Assembly: GCA_037957365.1 (NCBI GenBank) | Contig: JARHVA010008426.1 | Coordinates: 309,001 to 373,000 of the forward strand | Source of the DNA: Torreya grandis | Taxonomy: Eukaryota; Streptophyta; Pinopsida; Cupressales; Taxaceae | Length of the DNA stretch: 64,000 nucleotides | Direction: 5' to 3' | In this document: positions 25,540-37,561 of the stretch, one piece after another | How the letters are laid out: every line of letters begins with the position of its first letter | How positions within the stretch are numbered: the stretch's first letter is position 1 | The notes under the pieces: generated by a model | What the model saw: only the letters and a program-made list of their open reading frames with translations | What the model was told of the DNA's origin: nothing | Database searches by the model: none | Made by a program: the position numbers and the translations under genes

Positions 25540-26169
25540 ATTCAAAAAATCATGTCAATTAGTCCTAACCATATAAAAAAGTACATGTGTAGGGACAACT
25601 CTCCTTTCAACAAATTTTCTATAAATACACTAGGCCTTCCCAGTGGATTGATCTAAAGGCAATCTGTTTTAAATACAAAATATGCCTTTAAAAATAGAAT
25701 ATTCCACCTTTAATGGACAATATTTAAGTATAGGAAGAATATTCCTAATTTTCTTAACCTTTGGGACCCCTACACTGCTATAAGATCTTCATGGATCTTT
25801 GATGTTCTTAGCCTAGATTAATCCCCTTCTCTGATTTTGAGGTCAAAATATAATTCCATTTTCCTTTAAGAAACACTCCTTCGAACTACTGTGTCATATT
25901 AAACTACTCACTGATGGACCCTATATCAAATTATCTTTAGAAAAATAATAATTTAGGCTCTCCTTTACATTACTAGGTCTATCAAGTCTCTAATTTGGTA
26001 CATCCCACCCACCTAGCTCTAATGTGGCATTCCCATTGTGTCTATGGCATTCTGCTCATCCTTATACAAAATATGATCATTTCCTTTGAAAAACTAGCTT
26101 TGATCTTATACTGTTCGATCCATTTACATGAATCAATGTGGTTCATATATCTTTAGACAAATTAGATCC

Positions 26170-26690
26170 AAGAATCTATCTTAAAATTGACATCCACATG
26201 CTCATCATTAGATGTATGTGTGAACTAATTTAATAGGTGCAATATCATCAATTTTAAACACATCCCCAAGACTATTTTCTATCTTAAATTTGGCATTTGT
26301 GCGACCATCATTTGATGTCTACGTGAACATCTTTGATGGAAATGTGACTATTAAGTTTAAGCATATCCTTTAGAATATTTTTTATTTTAAATATGATGCC
26401 TATGTGACTATCATTTCACATCCATGTGATCATCTTTGATGGGCATGCGATATTTTATGCACATCATCAAGACTATTTATTATTTTAAAATTAATTTTCA
26501 TGTGCCCATCATTTAATGTCTATGTGAACATATTTGATGGGAATGTGACCATTAGTTTTAAGCACATCCTTATGGACTATTTTTTATCTTAAATTTGATT
26601 TCCACATGATCATAATTTGATGTTCATGTGAACATTTTTGATGGGCACATGACCATCAATTTTAATCATGTCCTTGGGATTATTTTCTGG
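26170..26690. repeat. 103-bp minisatellite in element D LTR
   Basis: About five degenerate head-to-tail units lie here. Each has the pattern 'gaccatcatttgatgtccatgtgaacat', 'tttgatgggcatgtgacc' and 'caattttaagcacatcc', followed by 'gactattttctatcttaaa'. The same array is in element E at 43494-44015, so it belongs to the LTR U3 and was present before the insertions. Confidence 0.75.
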
Positions 26691-26989
26691 GGTTACCACT
26701 TGTCATTTTTTGGGTTCATTCTTATTCCTATGTGTGCCACTTGGTGATCTTATATTTTCTCAAACTTTGTTGAAAAAATGAAGGTCTACTCACATCATCT
26801 GATTAATCTCATCCAAGAAAATATGGATCATTGATCCTACAAACAAACACAATATTTAAGTCAAGTGTGGGAGTAATATAGACTTAAGTTAAATTCTTAA
26901 GCTAAGGTTCAAGATATATTAAAGTGACCTTGAAAATTCAAAGGGACTTGGTAGTGGGGAAATTCTTTTGGCCTTTTACATCGAATAAA

Positions 26990-27290
26990 ATGTCTAATTA
27001 AAGGGTCATTTTAGAAAACCCAAAGGGTATGTTCAAAATATTGAAGGGTACTTTTATAAAATCTTGAAGGGCAATTTCAAAAAGATGAAGGGTATGTATA
27101 GAAGATAAAGTAACTTTAAAAAAATCCCAAAGGTTACTTTCAAAAGTTCCAAAGGGCACTTTTAGAATGCCTAAAGGGTAATATCAGAGGGTAAAGAGCC
27201 ATTTTAAAAAGTATGAAAGGCAATTCTATAGGGCAAGTGTCCTTAAAAATACTTTTAAAGGGTAAGTTTCACAATGTTTGAAGGCTATGC
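26990..27290. repeat. Short GAAGGGTA-type repeats in element D LTR
   Basis: About nine to ten imperfect units of roughly 25-35 bases lie here, each with a core like 'gaagggtacttttaaaa' (variants aaagggtcatttt, aaagggcactttt, gaagggcaatttc). The counterpart is at 44325-44620 in element E. Confidence 0.65.
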
Positions 27291-27947
27291 TTTGGCAAAA
27301 ATTTTGTGGGAAAAATGTTTTAGAAAGATAAGTCTAAAAAATAAATGCCAAAAACATAAGTTTTGAAAGTTAGAAACATACCAAAATGACCTTGCATTTA
27401 GCTTAGACTACATGAATAATAAAAGGATAAAGGGGTCTTGAGACATAAAAGGGACCAGTCATGATTGTTAGACTAAGGTTTGGCCATGTTGAAAAACATG
27501 ACTAAGCCTTAGGATAAAACCAAACCCATAGTGTTATTTAAAATGTTTTCATGTAAAAACCTCCCACTAGATTCAAATCAAGTACTTAGATTAAACTTAG
27601 ACTAAGGGTTTATCAATTTGAATTGATTTCCAAAAGACCAAAAGGTAGTAAAGAATCAAGTTAACATTAATGTCATGAAGCCCAAGAATTGTTCATTCCA
27701 AGTAGACCTTATGGGACCTATAGCTAAAAAATAGAGAGATCCAAAGTTAGCAACTACAAATAAGGGGAAACTAGAATTTTGTACAAATATGTAACCATAC
27801 TAGGTGTGGATTATATTCTAATAAAAATATTATTTAAACATGCTACTAACACTCTGATCAAGTGAATTTTTAATTTTTAGTTACAAATTTACACAATTTA
27901 ACACAAGGGTCCCCATAGTTAGGAATGGGGGTATGTTGAACTCAAAA

Positions 27948-29600
27948 AAAGGTAAATTTTGGGGGAAACATAACAATATGTTAGAATTTAAAGACTATAG
28001 TTCAAAATAATAACTAGATTACCTATTCCACTTGATCAGTACCATTATCAAGATTATTTCATATTTTAAAAAAGTCTTACATATGTAGAATTAGGATCAA
28101 ATATCAAAAACCAGTCATGATGTGTGTATGTTTTGATTCCACTTAATGTTTGCCATGGGATTCAGGGAACAAATTCTATATTTCATGTCTCTAATCATTA
28201 ACATTGAATTACAACATGTTTACATATCCATTAAGAATCATGATTTAGTTTAGGGAAAGCTTGGGCATTGCTCTACTGCCAACTAAGCATCCATAGCCTT
28301 GATAGAGATGCCTTTGGCTCTGCTCAAGGCCTTGCTCCCCTACAAGTCAGACATCCATATCCTCGATGGAGATTACCCAAATCACCTCTACTTTATAAAT
28401 CCATTTAAATTTTTCAATAACCTCTTATTTTTTTATTTTTAGGTCATTTTTGGATTTTCAGCAAAGGTTGGAAACCAAGTTAGCTAGGTTTAGGGATTTG
28501 GTCAAATGTTTGATCTTTAGACAATCACCTATTGTTGTAAACTTTGTCCTAGGAAATAATGTTTGTTAAGTGAAAACATGATTGTGTCCTAATAATTTAA
28601 GTTTTCATTCTACATGTGCAATCTTTATTAAAACCAAGCTTAGATCAGAATAATGTTTAAGATTTTATAGAATAGTTAACCCACCCAATAGTCCTTACTA
28701 GTTTCTCCAAAATATAACATATAACTTCTATTTAAAATCCATAGTCAAAACTTTCTTAAAGTTTATACCTACATTCCTGAACTTGTGGAGTTCCTAAGTA
28801 TTTAGGTGAAGATTGAGATAAGAATTGTCCAAAAGGACTTATTTAAAAACAAGGAATAAAGTAAGAGAAAATAAACAAATATAAATAGGCACTATATAAA
28901 AATAAGGGACAAGAAGGAAAAAATCAAGATATAAATAATAAGAAATAAACTTATCTAAATACCTAAATTAACTCCATAAAGAACCTACCTCTAGGATTAA
29001 ATGAAAAATTATTTAGTCTACTACAAAACCTCAATCTAATGGCCTCTTCTTATGGATAGGATCACTTGTATGCTTGTGTCTTATAAGTTATTTTTATTGG
29101 TTTCCTATTAGGATCCTTAGATACATGGATCAAACATATGAATCTAAGACCCAATCATCTTCCTCCCAAATTATTTTACTTTGTAATAGGAGTGCTAGTT
29201 CTTCTTCATCCATAGATAGATAGTGGCTTATACAATCTTCACTCAATAATTGTATCTTGGCTAGCATCCTTAGAATGATGTTTCCATTAGGTTATTTCTA
29301 AGGTAGAAATGGACTACTAATCTTTACACAAAAATATTCCAATTCATCCCAAAAATATTCTTCATCTTGATCAATTGAATGATGCTCATCTAGAATCTTA
29401 CCATCGAAAACATGTTGGTCTCATTCTCCTAACTTTTTATCTAAGTCATATGACAATTCCTAATCTATTTCACCTAACTCAGATTCATCCTTAGTGAAGA
29501 AAGGGAGCTCTTCTACCCAATTTATTTATATCTCATCTAGTTTTGTTATTTCCAGGACATCATTGCCTTCTTGGGACACCTTAATTTCTTTTAATAAATC
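27948..29600 (-). other. Element E region after gag, no domain recognised
   Basis: From 29600 to about 29050 a frame rich in Glu/Asp can be followed (for example NWVEELPFFTKDESELGEID), probably a spacer before protease. From about 28950 to 27948 no frame or protease/RT motif is seen. A short imperfect direct repeat of about 60 bases lies at 28268-28385 ('catccatagccttgatagagatgcc' type, then 'catccatatcctcgatggagattacc'). Confidence 0.4.
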
Positions 29601-30964
29601 CTAGTATAATTGTTGCCCATGGTCATCTTCTTCACTAGTATGATTTATTCCATTAGTGACTGTATATGTAGTGTCCCTATAGCTATCTTCTGAGTATAAG
29701 TTAGCTTGAATATGATCTAGTTTATGGGGATAATCATCTTGAACAGTTGTTCCTTCTTCTAAAGTATCTTCAGGGTCACTTTCCTCTTCAAATGGAAAAT
29801 CAAAAGATTTTGTCATGAAACCTTGAGATGTTTTTACAAATCCAAATGTATCTAAAATATTTTCTTGGTTAGACATAATTCTAGTTCTATCTATTTCACC
29901 TTAAGATGTTTAAAAAATATTACAATTATTAGCCACATCTATATTACAAAAATTCATGCGTATGATTTGAGATGATCTATTATTGTTGTTATCATGAAAC
30001 CTATTTGGAGGCCTATTGAACCTTTGAGAAGTATAGTTTATGGTAGATCCCTCTCCTATATTTCCTAATTATTTTTACAAATGAAGAAATATAGTGCTCA
30101 ATTTTTAGACCATTTTTAATATCAAGTCATTTAATTTTTTTGGTGTCTCAGGCTTATAAACTAGAGCATTACTACTAGTTGTGGGCATTAGAGTTCCATG
30201 ATCTTGTGGATGAAGCCCACTAGAAGTGCTATTTAGGAACCCTAGGTCTTAACCTAGGTATGCATGACTTGAAGATAATTGATTCAAAACTAGAATCTAA
30301 TTTAGGGAAGGCCTATTTTTATGGGCATTGGGAATTATGTTTAGTACTAATAAATTGGGGTTAACATTGGGAATATTTTATTCAAGTTGACCTCGAGTCT
30401 AAATTTGATAATTGATTACTATAGCTTCAACATAACTTAATGCTAATGTGTTTATGACTCTAATATACCTTTTAAGAAACATAGAAGTCATTAGATCTAA
30501 GTCATCCCTGTAAACATCTAAAGCTAAATCCTCACCAAGTCTATAAGGAGCTATGGTTCTACTATACAACTTTTAGAATCTAACATTGAAGGATATAATG
30601 GTCTCCCTATAATCTCTCTTAATAATGGTGTATTATTGATACAAAATGCATGGATTAACGATTTTACCAAATTAATTAATAAATATTCTATTAGAATCAT
30701 CCCAGATAGTTATGTAATCCTCTGAAATGTTAACGAATCATTCATATGTAACATCTTTGAAAGTAACTAGGAAGAATCTACATTCTACATCTTCATGAAC
30801 AACATTCACAAGTCTTAAAGTAGATTTGAAAGATCTAATGTGTTATTTAGTGGTGAAAACATTATCAGGACTAAAATAAGGCAAATACCTTTCAAGATTT
30901 CTTATAAGATCATGTGTTATACTTGGCACATTGATTGAAAAGCCACCTAGCCAAGCCATACCTT
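29601..30964 (-). pseudogene. gag: Element E gag (degenerate)
   Basis: The - strand begins MAWLGGFSINVPSITHDLIR and continues ERYLPYFSP, SFKSTLRLVNVVHEDVECRF, FKDVTYEWFVNISEDYITIW, FNVRF, KLYSRTIAPYRLGEDLALDV and LKRYIRVINTLALSYVEAIV. The order and spacing match C and D gag. After a Pro/Asn-rich middle, RSSQIIRMNFCNIDVANNCN leads to the acidic end piece at 29876-29601 (GFMTKSFDFPFEEESDPEDT). Most breaks are TAG or TAA. Confidence 0.75.
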
Positions 30965-31345
30965 AAACACATGAGAACCCTCACTTGGTGAAGTTGGTTG
31001 AGACCAAGAAAGATTACTCTCACCTCAATCTTATTTTTGGAAATTATAGTTTGTGCCTTGAAACCTATTTAAAATATGATGCATCAAACTGACCTGTACA
31101 AAGTACAATGATTAAGTTTACATGTTAAGCCAATTTTTCATCAATACATGTAAATCATGACTATCTTTAACTAAATAAGCTCAAATATATGTCTAAACTA
31201 TTGAATGAGAGAGATATTTATAGTTATAAGCTCAAATAAACTTATATATGTGAAGAATCAGTCAATCTTTGAACAAAATTGCTATTACTAACCTTAAATG
31301 TGAGAAATACACAAATCTTGAACTACCTTTACATGAATATCCATG
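30965..31345 (-). other. Element E lower leader
   Basis: The sequence matches element C's leader ('aaatatgatgcatcaaactgacc' against 12604 'aaatatgatgtgtcaagttaat'). It continues across the H insertion at 41814. Confidence 0.55.
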
Positions 31346-34300
31346 TGTCAAAGGTAAAATCACTAAGAATGGGGGTAAATCCATGAGCCCAGATATTTCA
31401 ATTATAATTTAATTACTTTCAAACTATTTAAATAATCAACATATATCAACTTAATCAAGAAACATTAACAAGAGAGCTCATTCATTCAATACATACACAA
31501 GATCAAACACATAACAAATAGTTCCTATGGGAAAACCTCATGGGAAATAAAAACCACTCTCAATCATGCAAAAAAATAGACTAATTTCCTATAAGAAATT
31601 ACAAACAAGAGACTGGTCAATTCTCTAAGACAATAAAACCTTGATCATTTCCTCTTGAACAAAGTTCTTTACTGAAAAACCTATTCCACAAGGAGTAACT
31701 TCCCCTAAGGAAGATCAACTCCTTTATACCCTCATTTGATCACCTCTACCTTTGAACCAATGTCTTCAACACTTGATGATTGATCTCTATTTATCTAATC
31801 CCTGCACAAAACTCTATCTCATATAGGCCTCTCACATAAACATACCATAATCTCTCTCCTTATTCACTCAAACTATCCTCACATGCATAATCAGACCTAT
31901 TTACATATCTTTAAACTACAAGATCACCTTTTGGACATTATAAATATGACCTATAGGTCATACACATAGTCCCCAATCTCCTCTACTCATTAACTCATCA
32001 ACTGGGCAATCTACCTCTCCTCATACACAATCAAACCTACAAAAGCATTGTTATGACATCATAAGTATGACCTACAGACCATACAGACCATAATCAAAAT
32101 TCTCTACCATTCAACCCATTCTCTAATCACATTTGACCTTCACCTTGCCTTTGCTCACCATACACATTCTCTCAAAATAGGCTATTGATCATACTTACCC
32201 TTTCTGCCTCTTCTAGGCTTATTAGGTCCAAATACCTATGTGATCACCTTCATCACCTTGCTTAGACAAGAATGTCTAATCATCTTCACACTCTTTTATT
32301 CCTCACTGACCTACACCTTCTCTTTTAAATATTCTCTCCTTTTCTTAGATCCACATTCACACAATCCTTGACTTTGATCACCTACTCCCAAGTCTTCCAC
32401 AAGCCTACTCCCAAAAAATCTAAAAATCATCATCTTTGATTTCACTATATATAGAGATTTCATGAACTATCATCATCTTGGTCAGCCACAATACATGACT
32501 TCACCCTTAATGCATCTTACATAGGTCACACTTGAGCACAATCCACTTTCAAATATGCATAAGGTCAATTTTAGGTCCTATGGATATCTATTCATCTCTT
32601 TAACAATTATTCAAGAAAAATAAAACATAGGAACACTTTAAAAATCCATAGACCCATCAAAAATTATATATAGGTCCTCATTAGGTTCCAATAACCATCA
32701 CAATACCATTTTGTTTAAGCATAATTTTCTCCAATAACTCTCTATACACACATTTATTATAAGTGAACACATAGTCACCTTGTGAAACTTTGTTCCTACT
32801 GCATACGATTGGTCAATATTTTATAATTCACATAGATCATCCTTATGGATTCTAAAACATGATCCAATATCTAATTCAACATTAAACATCAAAACAACAA
32901 CAATACAAGATCAAACAACCTTCCTAGGTTACTTGTAGAATATACACAAACACACAATAAACTTTGAAACTTTATAACTTTAATTGTATGCATAATTAGA
33001 CCTTGAAATTTATATTTCCAAATTAACCTTTTATTCCTCTAAAAATTTAATTATTATTTTATGGTTAATTTATAATTGGATCAAAATTTATGGTCTAAAA
33101 ACCATAAACTAGTTTTTCCTTTGTTAAATTCAAAATTTCAAATGAAAATGATCATAGTTAAACATAAAACACCATACTTGCATTTCATGTCCTCATTGAT
33201 TTATATTTATCATTCACCATATATCTCATTTAATCTTTAACACATAGTCCTCCAATGCTAAATGATAAACATCAATCACTTTAACCTCATCTTATGCACC
33301 CTTATAATATTGACTAAATGTGCATCATTGATCTTTGTGGATCAACCAATTATTTAAATATTAATGATCATCATTAGATCTAACTCATAACTCCTTAGAT
33401 CATGACACTTGACACCCTCACATGCCTTTTGAGCATTTTACTTTCACTCCTTGTGCTTGTGACACTTGGTAGCCTCTCATGCAATGTTGACATTTTTACT
33501 TCATATGCATTGTAGGATCAAGATGTACAATTTAATGTGCACCGTTGGATATTATAGACCAAATGAACCCATATTTCAATGTGAATAAACTTGATAGTCT
33601 CTGACCATCACTATTTATAAATTCAACTTTGAAGATTTAAATCTCGAGCTAGAAAACACTACAAGACCCCAAATTTTTAGGGTAGATTCTTGACATTATA
33701 GAAAACATTTCCATGATATCCTTTGACCAAAATTGATATTTTATGTAATTTAAATAAATTAAAAAACTTACTAGTTTATCCATATTTTCATGATGGTTTG
33801 TGACGGTCTGGAAAACATTGTAAACTACCTAGGAAGGCAACATTGCCATTGCATATCTTTTGTCATGCTTCAATGCTTGACGTGAAAATTAGCAAAAATC
33901 AATTAGGCACAAAATTGAAAAAAACTATCTTATCACCTTCTCCTAAAAATTCCACACATGTGAGATATGTCATCATCAAAAAGCTTACTTGGCTCTTCTT
34001 TCATCATGTAAATTTGGTTAAGTATGGGAAAACACTATCAAAAACCTTGAGAGCCCAAATTTGAACTCACATATATTTGATTGCACTTAGGTGCATGAAT
34101 TAAGACTTAACATATAGTAACTAGGGACTAATGTGATCAAAACCAAATGACCAACTCCCCTTGACTCATCCACACATGGTAATGGTGATGTAAACAATCT
34201 GCCTACTTAGATTTTATACCACTAGACCTGACATGTCTAAATGAAAACAATGTACTAAAAAATGAATTCCAATTATGCACATAAGCACTCAAAAATTAGA

Positions 34301-34521
34301 AAACCTTGTATAAGAACCCTTTCACATGATTAAATCATAATAATCATCCCTAACCATATCTAACCATGATAAAAACTAAAGATCAACCAAGCCAACTTCA
34401 AGCATACTAAGACAAGCACATTACACACTTTGTCATTATCACTTAAGATATCAAAGCACTTAATCCACTCACCAAGACACCTCCATGACATCAAAATAAC
34501 ATCATTAACAATTCTCCAACA
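31346..34521 (-). repeat. Element H 3' LTR (3,176 bp)
   Basis: It aligns end to end with 37562-41813 apart from the foldback insertion there. Ends are TGTTGGAGAA...TTTGACA on the - strand. The LTR holds a TATA box and two copies of a 'gacatcataaatatgacctataggtca' block about 115 bases apart. Confidence 0.85.
32445..32454 (-). promoter_or_regulatory. TATA box of element H LTR
   Basis: The - strand reads CTATATATAG about 2.07 kb inside the LTR. The other LTR has CTATATATATAG at 38687-38698 in the same context ('tttcac' on the + strand side). Confidence 0.55.
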
Positions 34522-34545
34522 ATCTCTCCCTTTGTTATTGATGTC
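34522..34545 (-). other. Polypurine tract of element H
   Basis: The - strand reads AATAACAAAGGGAGAGAT directly before the 3' LTR start TGTTGGAG. This is the plus-strand DNA primer of the element and fixes its orientation. Confidence 0.7.
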
Positions 34546-36369
34546 AACACACATCATATAACTCACCTTCCTTCTCTCTCTTTAAACACTCTTATAATAT
34601 TGAGGACCTAAAAATACTGCCAATAGGATTATAAAATCTTATAAATATAGTAAAAACTCCCCCTTACCTTAAGCCTCCCTTTTTTGGCCTTAACAACTTC
34701 CTCTTGTTCCATTCCAAAAATCTATTCAACCAAGCACTGCAACAAATGAAGAAAGAACATGAAAAATATTGAAATTTGAGATAAATCACCAAGAAACATA
34801 TGAGAGGAACTCCCCCTAAGATATTTGAGCCATTCACCTCTTTGAACACCTTTAGATCTTCAAACACCATGAAGAATCACCACAAGCTCATTGGCCTTCT
34901 CTCTCAAACCACCTTAAGGATCACCAATATAGCTTTATGCCACTCACCAAACAATAAAAATTCTCTCAATCAGCTTGATAGATCTTCTTTAAACATACAT
35001 ACCATTCTCTTTTGGAGAAACAAAACAAAATGCATCAAATCTTCATACTAGGCCTATTTAGACTCCTTGTAGCCCTACTTGGAACTTGCAAAGCCTACAA
35101 CTTTCAAAATACACACATTCAAGACTTGAAACTTCATATTTTATCACTCCCATATGCCCCTTTAAGTACACCAATTTTCAACACCTATCTCATCCTCTAC
35201 AATATACTTCCTTCACAAACCTACTTCCCAATTAAGCCTCTAAAAAGACAAAAACTTGAATGAATTGAAATATACAAACCTTCAAATCTATATGAAGCTT
35301 TATTTGACCCATTTAACATATTAATAATCCTTGGACCTTAATTTACAATTCAAACCACTAATCTAGTAGAGCCTAAAACCCTAGAATCTCAATACAAATG
35401 AGGTCAACACAACACCTTCTAGTCAATGCACACTCTTGAAACTTATTTCATACCTATATATATATACATTACACACTTTTGAACCAATATTTGATCTTAC
35501 AAACCTTTGGGAACCCATACATCCTATAACCCATTTTTAGGCCTGCATACTCTTAAGCAAAAATTAGGAAACCTGAGAGAAGATTAAAAAACTCCAATTT
35601 GACTTCAACATGCCTTCAAACCACAAAACCACCTGAAGCATGCTATAATAAGTTAAATATAAAATTATATTCAAGAATATCATCTTGAAATTTCATCAAT
35701 ATAATTATGCCACATGGAAACACCCATTTTGAGCCTACTTACAAATCTTGCAATTACTACAAACAATATTTTATGACAAATAACACTAAAACTAGGCTCA
35801 ACCATGCATTAAAATCATATCATCAACTAATGTAAACATTGAATATTATCCATCTAATGTTAACTTATCTTTATATACCAAAATTGAGTCATTATCATCA
35901 TAACCACACACCTTAAAATTTGTAGACATCAAACCCTCAAGTCATTACCTTTCATCCTTTGGGATAGTTTTTCAAAAAATAAGAGCAAACTGATCAACCA
36001 AAGAGCATTTTGACACTTAGGTTTTTCAATCAACAAAGTACTTCATAGTAAGCCAACACATCTTCTCTTGACCTACTTTGTCTTATAACATCAATCAAGA
36101 CCCAACCAACATCCACCATGCTTCCTCTTTCTACAAAGTGTTTCCTTAAAGCTAAGAGGGACACCCTTTTTGACATAGTGAGACTAAAAATCCTAAAAAT
36201 ATGAAGAATCCCATATCTCTATACCTTTCTCTATCTTTCATTATTTCTTGACTTTGAACAAATCCTTGACTTCATTATTTTATTTATATTTATCAATAAA
36301 TGCTATCAATATAAGATCTTGACTTTCCTTCATGTCTATATTGACAAACAGACCATCTTTGGTCTTAGT
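34546..36369 (-). other. Element H internal region without pol
   Basis: About 1.8 kb lie between gag and the polypurine tract. None of the copia pol landmarks (protease D-[ST]-G, integrase HHCC/DDE, RT YVDD) was found on either strand. The open stretches at 34800-35263 have no family features. The full pol of such elements needs about 4 kb, so it is missing and not merely decayed. Confidence 0.55.
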
Positions 36370-37500
36370 CTAATCTCTTCTAATAGGCTTAGGTTTGCAT
36401 GACCATTTGTGACCTCTTCCTTTCACACTAGGAGCTCCATACACCTTATTTTCCTTTGGAAACCCATTCAACCTATTCTTACAATACCTAGCAATGTGAC
36501 CAACTCTATGATAACTCAAATAAACAAGATCATTCATACCTCTTGGTTGATGATGATTGTGATATTATTTTTCTATCTAGATAGAAGAAAAATTCTCTTG
36601 GTAGTCCTATATCTTCTTCATATCTGATTCCTTCTTTGCTCTTGACTGATCTAAGTTATGATTTTTTAAGGACCAATTGCTCCTTCTTCTAAGGCTCCAT
36701 AAATGTCCATACTTGACTGACTTCCTTCTATAGTCCTTATAATTATGACCATACTTATTGCATATATAACAATGATAATGAAATAAATTAGCATACCTTG
36801 AAGCATTTGAATGTCTAACAGATCTTTTCTCATTGCTTTTAGAGATTGCATTATCTTTGACTTGCTTAAGCTTCTCATGCTTCTTTTCAAGTTTATCCAA
36901 CTTGACTACAACAAGCTCATGTTAACTCTTCAAGGACCCCATCTTAATATTTATCTGAGTGTACTCATCTTCTATGGCTTTAAAATTTGTATTTGTAGTC
37001 TTTAACTGATCCTCTAAAATACTAATCTTCTCTTCATCCTCTGTGTCCTTGTTGGCCATGTATTTCAATCTATATTATTTCAATTCAATAAATTAATATG
37101 TTCTTGATACTTTTTTTCTTATTTCTTGGACATGCCTAACAAACTAATTTCAAGAGAACCAACTTTTGCTTCAAGACCTTTGATTATATTCCTAATTTTA
37201 TGATTACTTTTATTCTACTCCTTTAACTCACCAAGAGCACTCATGAACTCAACTTCTAGATCAACTTCTTCTTCCTTGTTATCTTCTCTGCTATTATGGA
37301 AAGTTTCTTTACCAAACATGATGTCCTTTTCTTTTGGACACAAACATGTCTTGGCATCTACTAGATAAACCTATAGATCATTGATAACATTCTCATCTTC
37401 TTTGGCATTTTTATTAAAAGTACATATCTTCTCTTTAAGTGCCTTAATCATAGTCTTCCACTATTGATTGTCTTTCTTCAACTGTTTAACCATCTTTGTA
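36370..37500 (-). pseudogene. gag: Element H gag (degenerate)
   Basis: The frame is rich in Lys and Glu and looks coiled-coil, for example MDKLEKKHEKLKQVKDNAIS. A first zinc knuckle near 36770-36723 reads CYICNKYGHNYKDYR, where the last Cys is Tyr. A second near 36527-36478 reads YLSYHRVGHIARYCK, where the first Cys positions are lost. Paired CCHC knuckles are usual in copia gag of the SIRE group. Stops are TAG or TAA. Downstream, no protease active site is seen. Confidence 0.65.
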
Positions 37501-37550
37501 CCAACTCAGGATCTCCTTCAAGCTATTAAGATTCCTTCAAAGGACCTAAT

Positions 37551-37560
37551 ATGATACCAA
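37551..37560 (-). promoter_or_regulatory. Primer-binding site of element H
   Basis: The - strand reads TTGGTATCAT right after the 5' LTR end, the start of the initiator-Met tRNA complement. Only the first eight matched bases survive. Confidence 0.65.
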
Positions 37561-37561
37561 T

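Larger units (their letters stand above)
19620..27947 (-). mobile_element. Element D: Ty3/gypsy retrotransposon with aRNH before RT
   Basis: D starts at 27947 (LTR start on the - strand, TTTTGAGTTCAACATACC, flank aaagg). It continues through an LTR with minisatellites, a primer-binding site, gag, PR, an RNase H-like domain, RT and RNase H, and the first part of integrase, where element C interrupts it at 19619. The unusual point is the aRNH lying between protease and RT. The rest of D's integrase and its 3' LTR should lie left of the window. The outer flank at 27948 belongs to element E. Confidence 0.8.
24361..27947 (-). repeat. Element D 5' LTR (about 3.6 kb)
   Basis: It aligns with element E's LTR (42021-45276) over almost its whole length, for example 24701 'ttgatgtctaaatatgtatcaca' against 42034 'ttgatgcttgaatatgtatcaca'. 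It holds the 103-bp repeats, the GAAGGGTA repeats, a CTAAGG/CCTTAG palindrome at 27470-27512 and the conserved end 'aaggggtcccc ... atgggggtatgttga'. About 340 bases at 24361-24700 have no counterpart in E. Confidence 0.7.
27948..31345 (-). mobile_element. Element E, inner part (leader, gag and following region)
   Basis: E is split three ways. This part holds the lower leader, gag and a post-gag region. It is separated from E's LTR and upper leader (41814-45276) by the H insertion and is cut at 27948 by D. The 5-bp repeat ccatg at 31341-31345 and 41814-41818 proves that the two sides were joined before H arrived. Confidence 0.75.

Noticed and set aside
34800..35263. Two overlapping + strand open stretches inside element H
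   Set aside because: Antisense to the element, no motif, and no counterpart in known copia proteins. Likely chance frames in A/C-rich DNA.
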